DNA of 64,000 nt from Streptomyces barringtoniae (GCF_020819595.1 NZ_JAJHNP010000019.1:1-64000); one strand, 5' to 3'. Numbered from the stretch's first letter, positions 36,430 through 45,397 are shown. Made by a program: numbers and translations. The notes: generated by a model not told the origin, from the letters alone.

Positions 36430-37904
36430 TTGGTGCCGTCCTTTCCACCGCGGGTGCGCTGCCACCAGTCCCGGAAGGGTTCCGCCGGTACGGCGGGCAG
36501 GTCCCGGGTGCCGCTCCAGGCCCTGCCCGGGCCCGGCAGGGTACGGGGGTGCAGCCGGCGGGTGCGGGAGGCGAGCCGCTGGCCCGAGCGCAGGGCGGCG
36601 GGGCGGGTGAAAGCCCAGCGCGCCGCGCGCATGGCCGCCCGCTCGGCCGCGTGCCCCTTGGCCGGCCTCAGCATCACCTTGTTGCCCTGCCGCACCGCCG
36701 GACCGCCCTCCACGACCCGCTCCCGCAGATGCACCAGCACCTCGGGGATGTCGATGGCGACCGGGCACACCTCGTAGCAGGCGCCGCACAGGCTCGACGC
36801 GTACGGCAGTGAGGCATCGATCTCGCTCGCCGTGCCCCGGAGCTGGGGGCTGAGGATGGCGCCGATCGGGCCCGGATAGACCGAGCCGTAGGCGTGGCCC
36901 CCCGCCCGCTCGTACACGGGGCACACATTCAGGCAGGCCGAGCAGCGGATGCAGCGCAGGGCCTGGCGGCCGACCTGGTCGGCGAGCGTGTCGGTGCGGC
37001 CGTTGTCCAGCAGGACGAGGTGGAAGGTCCGGGGTCCGTCGCCGTCCGTGGTGCCGGTCCACATGCTCGTGTACGGGTTCATGCGCTCGGCGGTGGAGGA
37101 GCGGGGGAGGGTCTGCAGGAAGACCTCCAGGTCACGCCAGGTGGGCACGATCTTCTCGATGCCCACGACCGAGATCAGCGTCTCGGGGAGCGTCAGGCAC
37201 ATCCGGCCGTTGCCCTCGGACTCGACGACGACGAGCGTGCCGGTCTCGGCGACCATGAAGTTGGCACCGGAGATGCCGACCCTGGCGCGCAGGAACTTCT
37301 CCCGCAGGTGCAGCCTGGCGGCCTCGGCGAGTTCGGCGGGGGCGTCGGTCAGATCCTCGGGAGCGGGCCGGCCCCACTCGCCCATCTGCGAGCGGAAGAT
37401 GTCCCGGATCTCGCGCCGGTTGCGGTGGATGGCCGGCACGAGGATGTGCGAGGGCCGGTCCTCGCCCAACTGCACGATGAGCTCGGCGAGATCGGTCTCA
37501 TAGGCGTGGATGCCTTCTTCGAGAAGGGCTTCGTTGAGCCCGATCTCCTGTGTGGCCATCGACTTGACCTTGACGACCTCCGACTCGCCGGTCGCCTTGA
37601 CGAGTTCGGCGACGATCCGGTTGGCCTCGTCGGCGTCGGCGGCCCAGTGGACCGTGCCGCCGGCCGCCGTGACCGACTCCTCCAACTGCACCAGATAGCG
37701 GTCGAGGTGGCGCAGGGTGTGGTCCTTGATCCGGCGGCCCGCCTCGCGCAGCGCGGCCCAGTCGTCCAACTCGGCCACCGCGCGGGCCCGCTTGGCGCGG
37801 ATGGTGTGCGTGGCGTGCCGCAGGTTGCCCCGCAGGGTCGCGTTGCCCAGGGCGTCGTGAGCCGCCTTCGGAAAGGCCGGCATGCCGACGAACGTTCCGC
37901 TCAT
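36426..37904 (-). CDS. lutB: Lactate utilization iron-sulfur protein B
   Basis: 492 aa. N-terminal LUD domain (ESEVVKVKSMATQEIGLNEA; GANFMVAETGTLVVVESEGN; ISVVGIEKIVPTW) followed by two 4Fe-4S motifs, CIRCSACLNVCPVY and CGACYEVCP, and a C-terminal LutB domain. It carries electrons from lactate oxidation within LutABC. ATG overlaps the lutA stop (ATGA). Confidence 0.94.
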   Translation of the reverse strand: MSGTFVGMPAFPKAAHDALGNATLRGNLRHATHTIRAKRARAVAELDDWAALREAGRRIKDHTLRHLDRYLVQLEESVTAAGGTVHWAADADEANRIVAELVKATGESEVVKVKSMATQEIGLNEALLEEGIHAYETDLAELIVQLGEDRPSHILVPAIHRNRREIRDIFRSQMGEWGRPAPEDLTDAPAELAEAARLHLREKFLRARVGISGANFMVAETGTLVVVESEGNGRMCLTLPETLISVVGIEKIVPTWRDLEVFLQTLPRSSTAERMNPYTSMWTGTTDGDGPRTFHLVLLDNGRTDTLADQVGRQALRCIRCSACLNVCPVYERAGGHAYGSVYPGPIGAILSPQLRGTASEIDASLPYASSLCGACYEVCPVAIDIPEVLVHLRERVVEGGPAVRQGNKVMLRPAKGHAAERAAMRAARWAFTRPAALRSGQRLASRTRRLHPRTLPGPGRAWSGTRDLPAVPAEPFRDWWQRTRGGKDGTK

Positions 37905-38656
37905 GCCGCCGGTTCCTCCTCCGTGCTCGCCAGGATCTCCGCGATGTGCACCGGCCGCACGGTCGTACCCAGCCGGCTCATCGTGCCGCCGATGTGCATC
38001 AGACACGAGTTGTCGGCCGCGCACAGCACCTCCGCGCCCGTCGACTCGGCGTTGCGCACCTTGTCCGCGCCCATCGCCGCCGACACCTCGGCGTTCTTCA
38101 GCGCGAACGTGCCCCCGAACCCACAGCACTCCTCGGCACCCGGCAGCTCGACCAGCTCCAGCCCCTTGACCGCCTGCAGCAGCCGGCGCGGCCGGTCGCC
38201 GAGGCCCAGGCTCCGCAGGCCGTGGCAGGTCGGATGGTAGGTGACCTTGTGCGGGTAGTAGGCGCCGACGTCCGTCACGCCCAGCACGTCCACCACGAAC
38301 TCCGTCAACTCGTACGTCTTCGGCACCACCGGTGCCAGCGTCCGCGCCAGCGAGTCCCCTCGCCCCTCGGCGCGCGCCCGCTCGCCCATCCGCGGATACA
38401 GCTCCCGCACCATCGCCCCGCAGGATCCGGAGGGAGTGACGATCGCGTCGTACTCGCGGAAGACATCGGAGAAGTGCCGGGCCAGCGGCTCGGCCTCGTG
38501 GCGGTAACCGGTGTTGTAGTGCGCCTGCCCGCAGCAGCTCTGGCCCATCGGGAAGTCGACGTCGACACCCAGCCTGGTCAGGAGTTTCACCACAGCACGG
38601 CCGGTGTCCGGATAGAGCGTGTCGTTGACACAGGTCAGGAACAGGGCGACACGCAT
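37901..38656 (-). CDS. lutA: Lactate utilization protein A
   Basis: 251 aa with two CCG domains: SCCGQAHYNTGY (~40) with TPSGSCGAM, and EECCGFGGTFALKN with CLMHIGG. These heterodisulfide-reductase-like Cys clusters bind iron-sulfur centres. GAGGAG precedes ATG 38656. It starts 72 bases after rhaB on the same strand, so the lactate made from rhamnose can be oxidised by the same transcript's products. Confidence 0.93.
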   Translation of the reverse strand: MRVALFLTCVNDTLYPDTGRAVVKLLTRLGVDVDFPMGQSCCGQAHYNTGYRHEAEPLARHFSDVFREYDAIVTPSGSCGAMVRELYPRMGERARAEGRGDSLARTLAPVVPKTYELTEFVVDVLGVTDVGAYYPHKVTYHPTCHGLRSLGLGDRPRRLLQAVKGLELVELPGAEECCGFGGTFALKNAEVSAAMGADKVRNAESTGAEVLCAADNSCLMHIGGTMSRLGTTVRPVHIAEILASTEEEPAA

Positions 38657-38728
38657 CGCGGCTCCTCGGGATCGGTCATCGGACGAGTGCAGGGTAGTGG
38701 GCGAACACCGCCGAAGGGAGACCGCCGC

Positions 38729-40177
38729 TCACCGTGTGGCGAGCCTTGCCTCGGCCTCCCGCCAGCGCGCACTGTCGCCGCGGGGCGTGTACCGGGTGAG
38801 CGGCTGGGTACGGATGAGCAGCCGGCGCATCGCGGCCAGGTCGCCGACCAGCCCGTGGGCGCGGGCCTGGACCAGGACGTTGCCGAGGGCCGCCGCCTCC
38901 GTGGCACCGGCCACCACGGGCAGCCCGCAGGCGTCGGCGGTCAGCTGGCACAGCAGCGCGTTGCGGGTGCCGCCGCCGACGACGTACACCACGTCCACCG
39001 GACGGTCGGCCAGCCGCTGGGCGTCCTCGACGGCCCGGCGGTGGGCGAGGGCCAGCGAGTCCAGGATGCACCGGGTGATCTCGCCCCGCGTCGCCGGCAC
39101 CGGCTGCCCCGACGCCCGGCACGCCTCGGCGATCCGCTGCGGCATCCGCCCCGGCGCCAGGAACCTCTCGTCCCCGGCGTCCACCACCGACCGCAGCGCC
39201 CGCACGGTACCGGCCTCGCGCAACAGCAGCCCCAAGTCCGTTTCACCCCAGTCCCGTTGGCACTCCTGGAGCAGCCACAGCCCCATGATGTTGCGCAGGT
39301 ACCGGACCGTACCGTCGAGTCCGAGCTCGTTGGTGAAGTTGGCGGCCCGGCTCTCCTCGGTGAGCACCGGAGCGGTCAGCTCCAGACCCGCCAGGGACCA
39401 GGTGCCGGTGCAGATGTAGGCGAAGGCCTCGCCGGCCGCCGGGACGGCGGCCACCGCGGAGGCGGTGTCGTGCGAGCCGACGGCCGTCACCGGCACGGGA
39501 CCGGTCAGCCCGGTGTCCTCCAGCACCTCCGGCCGCAGCAGCCCGGCCGGATCGCCGGGCTGCCGCAGCGGCGCGAACAGCCCGAGGTCAATACCGAGCC
39601 GCTCGGCGATGCCGTAGGACCACGTCCGTGTCCGGGGATCCACGAGCTGGGTCGTGGAGGCGTTGGTCAGCTCGGTGCCCTGCTCCCCGGTCAGCCAGTA
39701 CGACATCAGATCCGGAATGAGCAACAGCCGCTCTGCGTAGGTCAGTTGGCGCTTCTCGCGGGCCGCCGCCAGCTGGTACAGGGTGTTGAAGGGCGCGTAC
39801 TGGATGCCCGTCGCCGCGTACAGCTCCCCGGCCGGTACGCTCGCCCACACCTTCTCCGCGACCCCCTCCGTGCGGGCGTCGCGATAGTGCACCGGGTTGC
39901 CCAGCAGGGCCCCGTCGGCGTCCAGCAGGCCGTAGTCGACGGCCCAGCTGTCGATGCCGACGGAATCCACCCGGCCCGCCGCCCGGAGCCCGTCCAGGAC
40001 CCCGCCGTACAGCGCGAGGACGTCCCAGTGCAGCCCCTCCGCGAGGCGCACCGGCCGGTTGGGGAACCGGTGCGCCTCGCTCAGCTCCAGCGAGTCCGGG
40101 CTCACCCGGCCGACCATCACCCGCCCGCTGGAGGCGCCGAGGTCGACCGCGGCGTACGACTTCACACTCGCGCTCAT
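38729..40177 (-). CDS. rhaB: Rhamnulokinase
   Basis: 482 aa FGGY-family sugar kinase. AAVDLGASSGRVMVG is the N-terminal phosphate loop of rhamnulokinases. GIDSWAVDYGLLD, PFNTLYQLAA and VGSHDTASAVAAVP are RhaB-specific, and VVGGGTRNALLCQLTADA is the C-terminal ATP site. It phosphorylates L-rhamnulose. ATG overlaps the aldolase stop. Confidence 0.95.
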   Translation of the reverse strand: MSASVKSYAAVDLGASSGRVMVGRVSPDSLELSEAHRFPNRPVRLAEGLHWDVLALYGGVLDGLRAAGRVDSVGIDSWAVDYGLLDADGALLGNPVHYRDARTEGVAEKVWASVPAGELYAATGIQYAPFNTLYQLAAAREKRQLTYAERLLLIPDLMSYWLTGEQGTELTNASTTQLVDPRTRTWSYGIAERLGIDLGLFAPLRQPGDPAGLLRPEVLEDTGLTGPVPVTAVGSHDTASAVAAVPAAGEAFAYICTGTWSLAGLELTAPVLTEESRAANFTNELGLDGTVRYLRNIMGLWLLQECQRDWGETDLGLLLREAGTVRALRSVVDAGDERFLAPGRMPQRIAEACRASGQPVPATRGEITRCILDSLALAHRRAVEDAQRLADRPVDVVYVVGGGTRNALLCQLTADACGLPVVAGATEAAALGNVLVQARAHGLVGDLAAMRRLLIRTQPLTRYTPRGDSARWREAEARLATR

Positions 40178-42213
40178 CGCAGGAACGCGGCCGCCACACC
40201 CGCGTCGACCGGGACGTGCAGCCCGGTGGTGTGGGTCAGGTCCCCGCCGGTGAGCGCGAACACGGCGTTCGCCACGTGCTCGGGCAGCACCTCGCGCTTG
40301 AGGAGGGTCCGCTGGGCGTAGAACTCGCCCAGCTTCTCCTCCGGCACCCCGTACACCGCCGCCCGCTGGGCACCCCAGCCGCCCGCGAAGATCCCGGAAC
40401 CGCGCACCACACCGTCCGGGTTGACCCCGTTGACCCGGATGCCGTGCTCGCCCAACTCGGCCGCCAGCAGCCGTACTTGGTGGGCCTGGTCCGCCTTGGC
40501 GGCGGAGTAGGCGATGTTGTTCGGCCCGGCGAAGACCGCGTTCTTGGAGGCGATGTAGACGATGTCACCGCCCAGCCCCTGCGCGATCATCACCCGCGCC
40601 GCCTCCCGCGAGACGAGGAAGGAACCGCGGGCCATGATGTCGTGCTGGAGGTCCCAGTCGCGTGCCGAAGTCTCCAGCAGCGGCCTGGAGATGGAGATTC
40701 CGGCGTTGTTGACGACGAGGTCGACTCCGCCGAAGGCGAGTACCGCCGTCTTGAAGGCCTCCGCGATCCGCTCCTCGGACGTGACGTCGACGGTGACGGC
40801 GACCGCCTTGTCCGGCCCGCCCAGTTCCCCGGCCACTGCCTGGGCGCTCTCGCCGTTCAGATCGGCGACGACGACACACGCGCCCTCGGCCGCCAGCCGG
40901 TGCGCGATGGCCTTCCCGATCCCGCTGCCCGCACCGGTCACCAGCGCCACCCGGGTCGCCAGCGGCTTCGGCTTCGGCATCCGCCGGAGCTTGGCCTCCT
41001 CCAGCGCCCAGTACTCGATGCGGAACTTCTCCGACTCCTCGATCGGCGCATACGCCGACACCGACTCCGCGCCGCGCATCACATGGATGGCGTTGACGTA
41101 GAACTCGCCGGCCACGCGAGCGGTCTGCTTGTCCCTGCCGAAGCTGAACATGCCCACGCCGGGGACGAGCACGACGGCCGGGTCGGCGCCGCGCATGGCG
41201 GGGGAGTCGGGCAGGGCGTGCCGCTGGTAGTACGCGGCGTACTCCTCCCGGTACTCGGCATGCAGCTCCTTCAGCCGGGCCACGGCCTCCTCCAGCGGCG
41301 CGGTGGGCGGCAGGTCCAGCACCAGCGGCCGTACCTTCGTGCGCAGGAAGTGGTCGGGGCAGGAGGTGCCCAGCGCGGCCAGCCGGGGATGTTCGGCGCG
41401 GGCGAGGAAGTCCAGTACGGCGTCGGAGTCGTCGAAGTGCCCGACCTGCGCCCTGTCCCGCGAGGCGAGCGCCCGCACGTACGGCGCGAGGGCGGCGGCC
41501 CGCTCCCGGCGCTCCGCCTCGGGCAGGGCCCCGTACCCTTCGATCACGGGCCCGAAGGGCTCCGGCTTCCCGCGCTCGACGAGAAACGCCTCCGCGGTAC
41601 GGATGATGTGCAGCGAGTTGCGCTCGCACTCCTCGGCGGTGTCCCCCCACGCGGTGATCCCGTGCCCGCCCAGCACCACACCGATGGCCTGCGGGTTGGC
41701 CTGCTTGACCGCCGCGATGTCCAGCCCCAGCCGGAACCCCGGCCGCCGCCACGGCACCCATGCCACCGCGTCGCCGAAGCACTCGGCGGTCAGCTTCTCC
41801 CCGTCGGCCGCGCAGGCGAGCGCGATCCCGGAGTCCGGGTGCAGATGATCGACGTGGGCGGCGTCCACCAGCCCGTGCATCGCGGTGTCGATGGACGGCG
41901 CGGCCCCGCCCTTGCCGTGCAGGCAGTAGTCGAACGCGCCGACCATCTCGTCCTCGCGCTCCACACCGGGGTACACGCCGACGAGCGCCCGCAGCCGGTC
42001 CAGCCGCAACACCGCGAGCCCTGATTCGGTGAGCGTTCCGAGATCCCCGCCTGATCCCTTGACCCATATCAGCTCGACATCACCCCCGGTCACGGGGTCG
42101 GTCTCGGTGCCCTTGGCGGACGCGTTGCCGCCGGCGTAGTTGGTGTTACGGGGATCGGAGCCGAGTCGATGGGATCGCGCGAGCAGGGCGGCGGCTTCGG
42201 GATGGGTGGACAT
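40174..42213 (-). CDS. rhaEW: Bifunctional rhamnulose-1-P aldolase / lactaldehyde dehydrogenase
   Basis: 679 aa, two domains. Residues ~1-400 form a class II aldolase with HVDHLHPDSG metal ligands and GGHGITAWG. Residues ~420-679 are an SDR with TGAGSGIG, NNAG and YSAAKADQ. RhaEW-type proteins split L-rhamnulose-1-phosphate to DHAP and L-lactaldehyde and oxidise the aldehyde to L-lactate. AAAGGAA precedes ATG 42213. The downstream lutABC genes fit L-lactate as product. Confidence 0.93.
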   Translation of the reverse strand: MSTHPEAAALLARSHRLGSDPRNTNYAGGNASAKGTETDPVTGGDVELIWVKGSGGDLGTLTESGLAVLRLDRLRALVGVYPGVEREDEMVGAFDYCLHGKGGAAPSIDTAMHGLVDAAHVDHLHPDSGIALACAADGEKLTAECFGDAVAWVPWRRPGFRLGLDIAAVKQANPQAIGVVLGGHGITAWGDTAEECERNSLHIIRTAEAFLVERGKPEPFGPVIEGYGALPEAERRERAAALAPYVRALASRDRAQVGHFDDSDAVLDFLARAEHPRLAALGTSCPDHFLRTKVRPLVLDLPPTAPLEEAVARLKELHAEYREEYAAYYQRHALPDSPAMRGADPAVVLVPGVGMFSFGRDKQTARVAGEFYVNAIHVMRGAESVSAYAPIEESEKFRIEYWALEEAKLRRMPKPKPLATRVALVTGAGSGIGKAIAHRLAAEGACVVVADLNGESAQAVAGELGGPDKAVAVTVDVTSEERIAEAFKTAVLAFGGVDLVVNNAGISISRPLLETSARDWDLQHDIMARGSFLVSREAARVMIAQGLGGDIVYIASKNAVFAGPNNIAYSAAKADQAHQVRLLAAELGEHGIRVNGVNPDGVVRGSGIFAGGWGAQRAAVYGVPEEKLGEFYAQRTLLKREVLPEHVANAVFALTGGDLTHTTGLHVPVDAGVAAAFLR

Positions 42214-42246
42214 GAGACCGGTTCCTTTCCAGAGGGCGATGCGTGT

Positions 42247-42302
42247 AAAAGGGGCGCGGGGAACTGCGCGAGCAACCACAACGGAGCCGCACTCCGCGCC
42301 GA
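42247..42302. repeat. Likely dispersed Streptomyces intergenic repeat
   Basis: The stretch AAAAGGGGCGCGGGGAACTG followed by CGCGAGCAACCACAACGG resembles a short sequence I recall in many Streptomyces intergenic regions. It lies between rhaI and the aldolase gene. Copy number cannot be checked from this window. Confidence 0.4.
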
Positions 42303-42321
42303 AGCGGCACACGGCAGGCGC

Positions 42322-43500
42322 TTACGCCCCCCACCCGGCCTGCTGTCCCCCGACCCGCTCAGCGAGGACCTTCTCGGCCCATCCGGACCGCGCATACGCG
42401 GCAATGGGATCGGGGTCCAACCCCATCTCCTCCCGCACCTCTCGAAGCAACGGCCGCACATCCGTGTTGTACGCGTCCATCAGCACGGCGTTGGCGCCGA
42501 GAACATCTCCCGCGGCCTGAGCCTCGGCCAACGCCGACCGGTCGACGAGCAGCGCCTTCGCCGTGGCCTCCTGCACGTTCATCACCGACCGGATGATCGC
42601 CGGAATCTTCGCCTCGATGTTGTGGCACTGATCGAGCATGAACGCGACGTCCGGCCCGAACCCGCCCCCGCGCACGACCTCGTACATGATCCGGAACAGC
42701 TGGAACGGATCGGCCGCACCCACCATCAGGTCGTCGTCGGCGTAGAACCGGGAGTTGAAGTCGAAGCCCCCCAGCTTCCCCTCCCGCAGCAGCGTGGCCA
42801 CGATGAACTCGATGTTGGTGCCGGGAGCGTGGTGCCCCGTGTCGACGACGACCTGTGCCTTCGGGCCCAGCTTCAAGCAGTGCGCGTACGCCGTCCCCCA
42901 GTCCGGGACATCGGTCGTATAGAACGCCGGCTCGAAGAACTTGTACTCCAGCAGCATCCGCTGCCGGTCGCCCAGCCGCTCGTACACCTCGGCCAGCCCC
43001 TCCGCCAACCGGTCCTGCCGCGCCCGCACATCATCCTGCCCGGGATAGTTCGTACCGTCCGCGAACCACAGCTTCAGATCGGCGGAGCCCGTCGCGTCCA
43101 TGATGTCGACGCACTCCAGCAGATGGTCGACGGCCTTGCGCCGCACCGCCGCGTCCGGATGGCAGATGCTGCCCAGCTTGTAGTCGTCGTCCTGGAAGGT
43201 GTTGGAGTTGACCGCCCCGAGCTTCACGCCCCGCTCCTCGGCGAACCCGGCCAGCGCGGCATAGTCCTCGACCCGGTCCCAGGGGATGTGCAGGGCCACG
43301 GTCGGCGCGACACCGGTGAGCGCGTGCACCTGGGCCGCGTCCTCGACCTTCTCCTGCGGTGTGCGGGGAACGCCCGCTTGCGCGAACACCTTGAAGCGCG
43401 TCCCCGAGTTCCCGTAGGCCCACGACGGTGTCTCGACGGCCTGGGTCTTCAGCGCGGCCTTCACCGCGGCGAGGTCGGTCACTTCGGGCTCCTGTGGCAT
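42322..43500 (-). CDS. rhaI: L-rhamnose isomerase
   Basis: 392 aa TIM-barrel isomerase. Metal and substrate motifs include FADGTNYPGQDD, LEYKFFEPAFY, VVDTGHHAPGTNIEFI and GGFDFNSRFYADDDLMVGA. The length and motifs match the RhaI type of actinobacteria rather than the E. coli RhaA type. It converts L-rhamnose to L-rhamnulose. First gene of the minus-strand catabolic series, with promoter and operator directly upstream. Confidence 0.94.
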   Translation of the reverse strand: MPQEPEVTDLAAVKAALKTQAVETPSWAYGNSGTRFKVFAQAGVPRTPQEKVEDAAQVHALTGVAPTVALHIPWDRVEDYAALAGFAEERGVKLGAVNSNTFQDDDYKLGSICHPDAAVRRKAVDHLLECVDIMDATGSADLKLWFADGTNYPGQDDVRARQDRLAEGLAEVYERLGDRQRMLLEYKFFEPAFYTTDVPDWGTAYAHCLKLGPKAQVVVDTGHHAPGTNIEFIVATLLREGKLGGFDFNSRFYADDDLMVGAADPFQLFRIMYEVVRGGGFGPDVAFMLDQCHNIEAKIPAIIRSVMNVQEATAKALLVDRSALAEAQAAGDVLGANAVLMDAYNTDVRPLLREVREEMGLDPDPIAAYARSGWAEKVLAERVGGQQAGWGA

Positions 43501-43521
43501 CGGGCCAGAAAGGCTTTCGTG

Positions 43522-43533
43522 TGAAACGATTCA
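43522..43533. promoter_or_regulatory. RhaR operator upstream of rhaI
   Basis: TGAAACGATTCA, an imperfect palindrome (one mismatch to TGAAACGTTTCA), typical of LacI-family sites. It sits eight bases downstream of the rhaI -10. Confidence 0.65.
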
Positions 43534-43540
43534 GGACGTG

Positions 43541-43569
43541 AAGCTATGAGCACCTCGAGGGCGTGTCAA
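43541..43569 (-). promoter_or_regulatory. Promoter of rhaI operon
   Basis: Minus strand TTGACA (43569-43564), 17-base spacer, TAGCTT (43546-43541): near-consensus sigma-70 (HrdB) promoter. Confidence 0.7.
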
Positions 43570-43619
43570 GCCCTGTGTCCAGTCATGTTTTCCGTGACCT
43601 GGGAGTGACCTTCGACTAT

Positions 43620-43632
43620 CGAAATCTTTTCG
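43620..43632. promoter_or_regulatory. Second-type palindrome in the rha divergent region
   Basis: CGAAA-TCT-TTTCG, a perfect 5+5 dyad located just upstream of the -35 of the transporter promoter and midway between the two operons. It may be an extra repressor or activator site. Confidence 0.4.
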
Positions 43633-43643
43633 GGCGACAGCCA

Positions 43644-43673
43644 TTGACGTGACATGTCTGCCGTGCCTAACGT
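43644..43673 (+). promoter_or_regulatory. Promoter of rhamnose ABC transporter operon
   Basis: TTGACG (43644-43649), 18-base spacer, TAACGT (43668-43673). Confidence 0.6.
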
Positions 43674-43687
43674 CCCCGCCATCCAGT

Positions 43688-43699
43688 TGAAACCTTTCA
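43688..43699. promoter_or_regulatory. RhaR operator upstream of transporter operon
   Basis: TGAAACCTTTCA, one base from a perfect palindrome and closely matching the rhaI operator. It begins 14 bases after the -10, overlapping the likely transcript start. Confidence 0.65.
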
Positions 43700-43757
43700 C
43701 GACGCTGCGACGGCTCTCCGACATCGCCGCCGCGCGGGCGTCGTCGAGGAGCCACCC

Positions 43758-45272
43758 ATGACCCACCCGTCCGACACGGGACCGGCCCCGGTGCTGGCGC
43801 TGAGGGACGTCGTCAAGTCCTTCGGTGCCGTACGCGCCCTGCGGGGCGTCTCCCTCGAGCTGTTCGCCGGTGAGGTCCACGCCCTCGCCGGTGAGAACGG
43901 CGCGGGCAAGTCGACCCTGATCAAGACGCTTGCCGGGGTGCACCGTCCGGATGCCGGCCACGTGCTGCTCGACGGTGAGCCCGTCCAGTTCCACGGGCCC
44001 GGCGACGCCCGCGACGCCGGGATCGCCGTGATCTACCAGGAGCCCACGCTCTTTCCCGACCTGTCGATCGCCGAGAACATCTTCATGGGCCGCCAGCCGA
44101 GGCGCGCGCTCGGTCGTATCGACCACAAGGCCACCCGCGACGCCACCGCCGCCCTGATGAAGCGCCTCGGCGTCGGCCTCGACCCCGACCGCCCCGCACG
44201 CGGTCTGTCCATCGCCGACCAGCAGATCGTCGAGATCGCCAAGGCGCTGTCCTTCGACGCCCGGGTCCTCATCATGGACGAGCCCACCGCGGCCCTCACC
44301 GGCAGCGAGGTCGCCCGGCTCTTCGGTGTCGTGCGCACCCTGCGCGAACAGGGCGCGGCGGTGCTGTTCATCTCCCACCGGCTGGAGGAGATCTTCGAGA
44401 TCTGCCAGAAGGTGACCACCCTGCGCGACGGCGCCTGGATCGCCGGCGAGCCGCTGGCCGGCATGACCGAGGACGACCTCGTCCGCCGGATGGTCGGCCG
44501 CGACCTCGACGAGCTCTACCCCAAGCAGGAGGTGGCGCCGGGCGAAGTGGCACTGAGCGTGCGCCGGCTGACCCGCGAGGGCGTCTTCACGGACGTGTCC
44601 TTCGAGGTGCGGCGCGGTGAGATCGTCGGCCTCGCGGGGCTGGTGGGCGCCGGGCGTACCGAGGTGGCCCGCGCGGTGTTCGGCATCGACCGCTGGGACG
44701 CCGGGGAGGTCGAGGTCGACGGCCGGAAGCTGACCAATGGCGCGCCGTCCACGGCGATGGCCGCCGGGCTCGCCCTCGTCCCCGAGGACCGGCGCGCCCA
44801 GGGCCTGGTGATGGACATGTCCATCGAGCGGAACATCGGCCTGACCGGGCTGCGGACGACCGTGAAGGCCGGGCTGGTGGACCGGGGTGCCGAGCGCAGC
44901 CGGTCGCTGGACTGGGCGGTGAGGCTCCAGGTGAAGTACGCCCGGATCGCCGACGCCGTCTCCACGCTCTCCGGCGGCAACCAGCAGAAGGTGGTCCTCG
45001 CCAAGTGGCTGGCCACCGACCCCAAGGTGCTGATCGTCGACGAGCCCACCCGGGGCATCGACGTCGGCACCAAGGCCGAGGTGCACCGGCTGCTGTCCCG
45101 GCTCGCCGCCGACGGGGTGGCGGTGCTGATGATCTCCTCCGACCTGCCGGAGATCCTCGGCATGGCCGACCGGGTGCTGGTGATGCACGAGGGCCGGCTC
45201 ACCGCCGAGATCCCCCGTTCCGACGCCACCGAGGAAACCGTGATGGCCGCAGCCACCGGGAGGGCCGCGTGA
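43758..45272 (+). CDS. rhaT: Rhamnose ABC transporter ATPase (RbsA-like double ATPase)
   Basis: 504 aa with two ABC domains. The first has GENGAGKSTLIKTLAG, IADQQIVEIAKALSF in place of a normal signature, and VLIMDEPTAAL. The second has the degenerate loop GLVGAGRTEVAR, signature LSGGNQQKVVLAKWL, and VLIVDEPTRGIDVG. Typical of CUT2-type sugar importers. GAGGAG precedes ATG 43758. Rhamnose specificity is inferred from the surrounding rha genes. Confidence 0.93.
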   Translation: MTHPSDTGPAPVLALRDVVKSFGAVRALRGVSLELFAGEVHALAGENGAGKSTLIKTLAGVHRPDAGHVLLDGEPVQFHGPGDARDAGIAVIYQEPTLFPDLSIAENIFMGRQPRRALGRIDHKATRDATAALMKRLGVGLDPDRPARGLSIADQQIVEIAKALSFDARVLIMDEPTAALTGSEVARLFGVVRTLREQGAAVLFISHRLEEIFEICQKVTTLRDGAWIAGEPLAGMTEDDLVRRMVGRDLDELYPKQEVAPGEVALSVRRLTREGVFTDVSFEVRRGEIVGLAGLVGAGRTEVARAVFGIDRWDAGEVEVDGRKLTNGAPSTAMAAGLALVPEDRRAQGLVMDMSIERNIGLTGLRTTVKAGLVDRGAERSRSLDWAVRLQVKYARIADAVSTLSGGNQQKVVLAKWLATDPKVLIVDEPTRGIDVGTKAEVHRLLSRLAADGVAVLMISSDLPEILGMADRVLVMHEGRLTAEIPRSDATEETVMAAATGRAA

Positions 45273-45397
45273 GCGACGCACATATCGCAACAGCCCGCGC
45301 GCAGCGCGGTCGCCCGAGGGCGGCGGCGCAAGACGCTCTGGGCGCCGGGCCGCAGTCGACAACCCTCGCCGCAGCCACCAGGAGGGCCGCCGCATGA
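45269..45397 (+). CDS. 42-aa ORF linking ATPase and permease genes
   Basis: GTG at 45269 overlaps the ATPase stop (GTGA), and its own stop overlaps the permease start (ATGA), so it would carry ribosomes from one gene to the next. The product begins VSDAHIATARAQRGRPR and is Ala/Arg-rich with no known domain. Its 3' end repeats the end of the ATPase gene (GCCGCAGCCACC followed by GGAGGGCCGC), suggesting a small duplication. It could be a coupling spacer only. Confidence 0.4.
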   Translation: MSDAHIATARAQRGRPRAAAQDALGAGPQSTTLAAATRRAAA

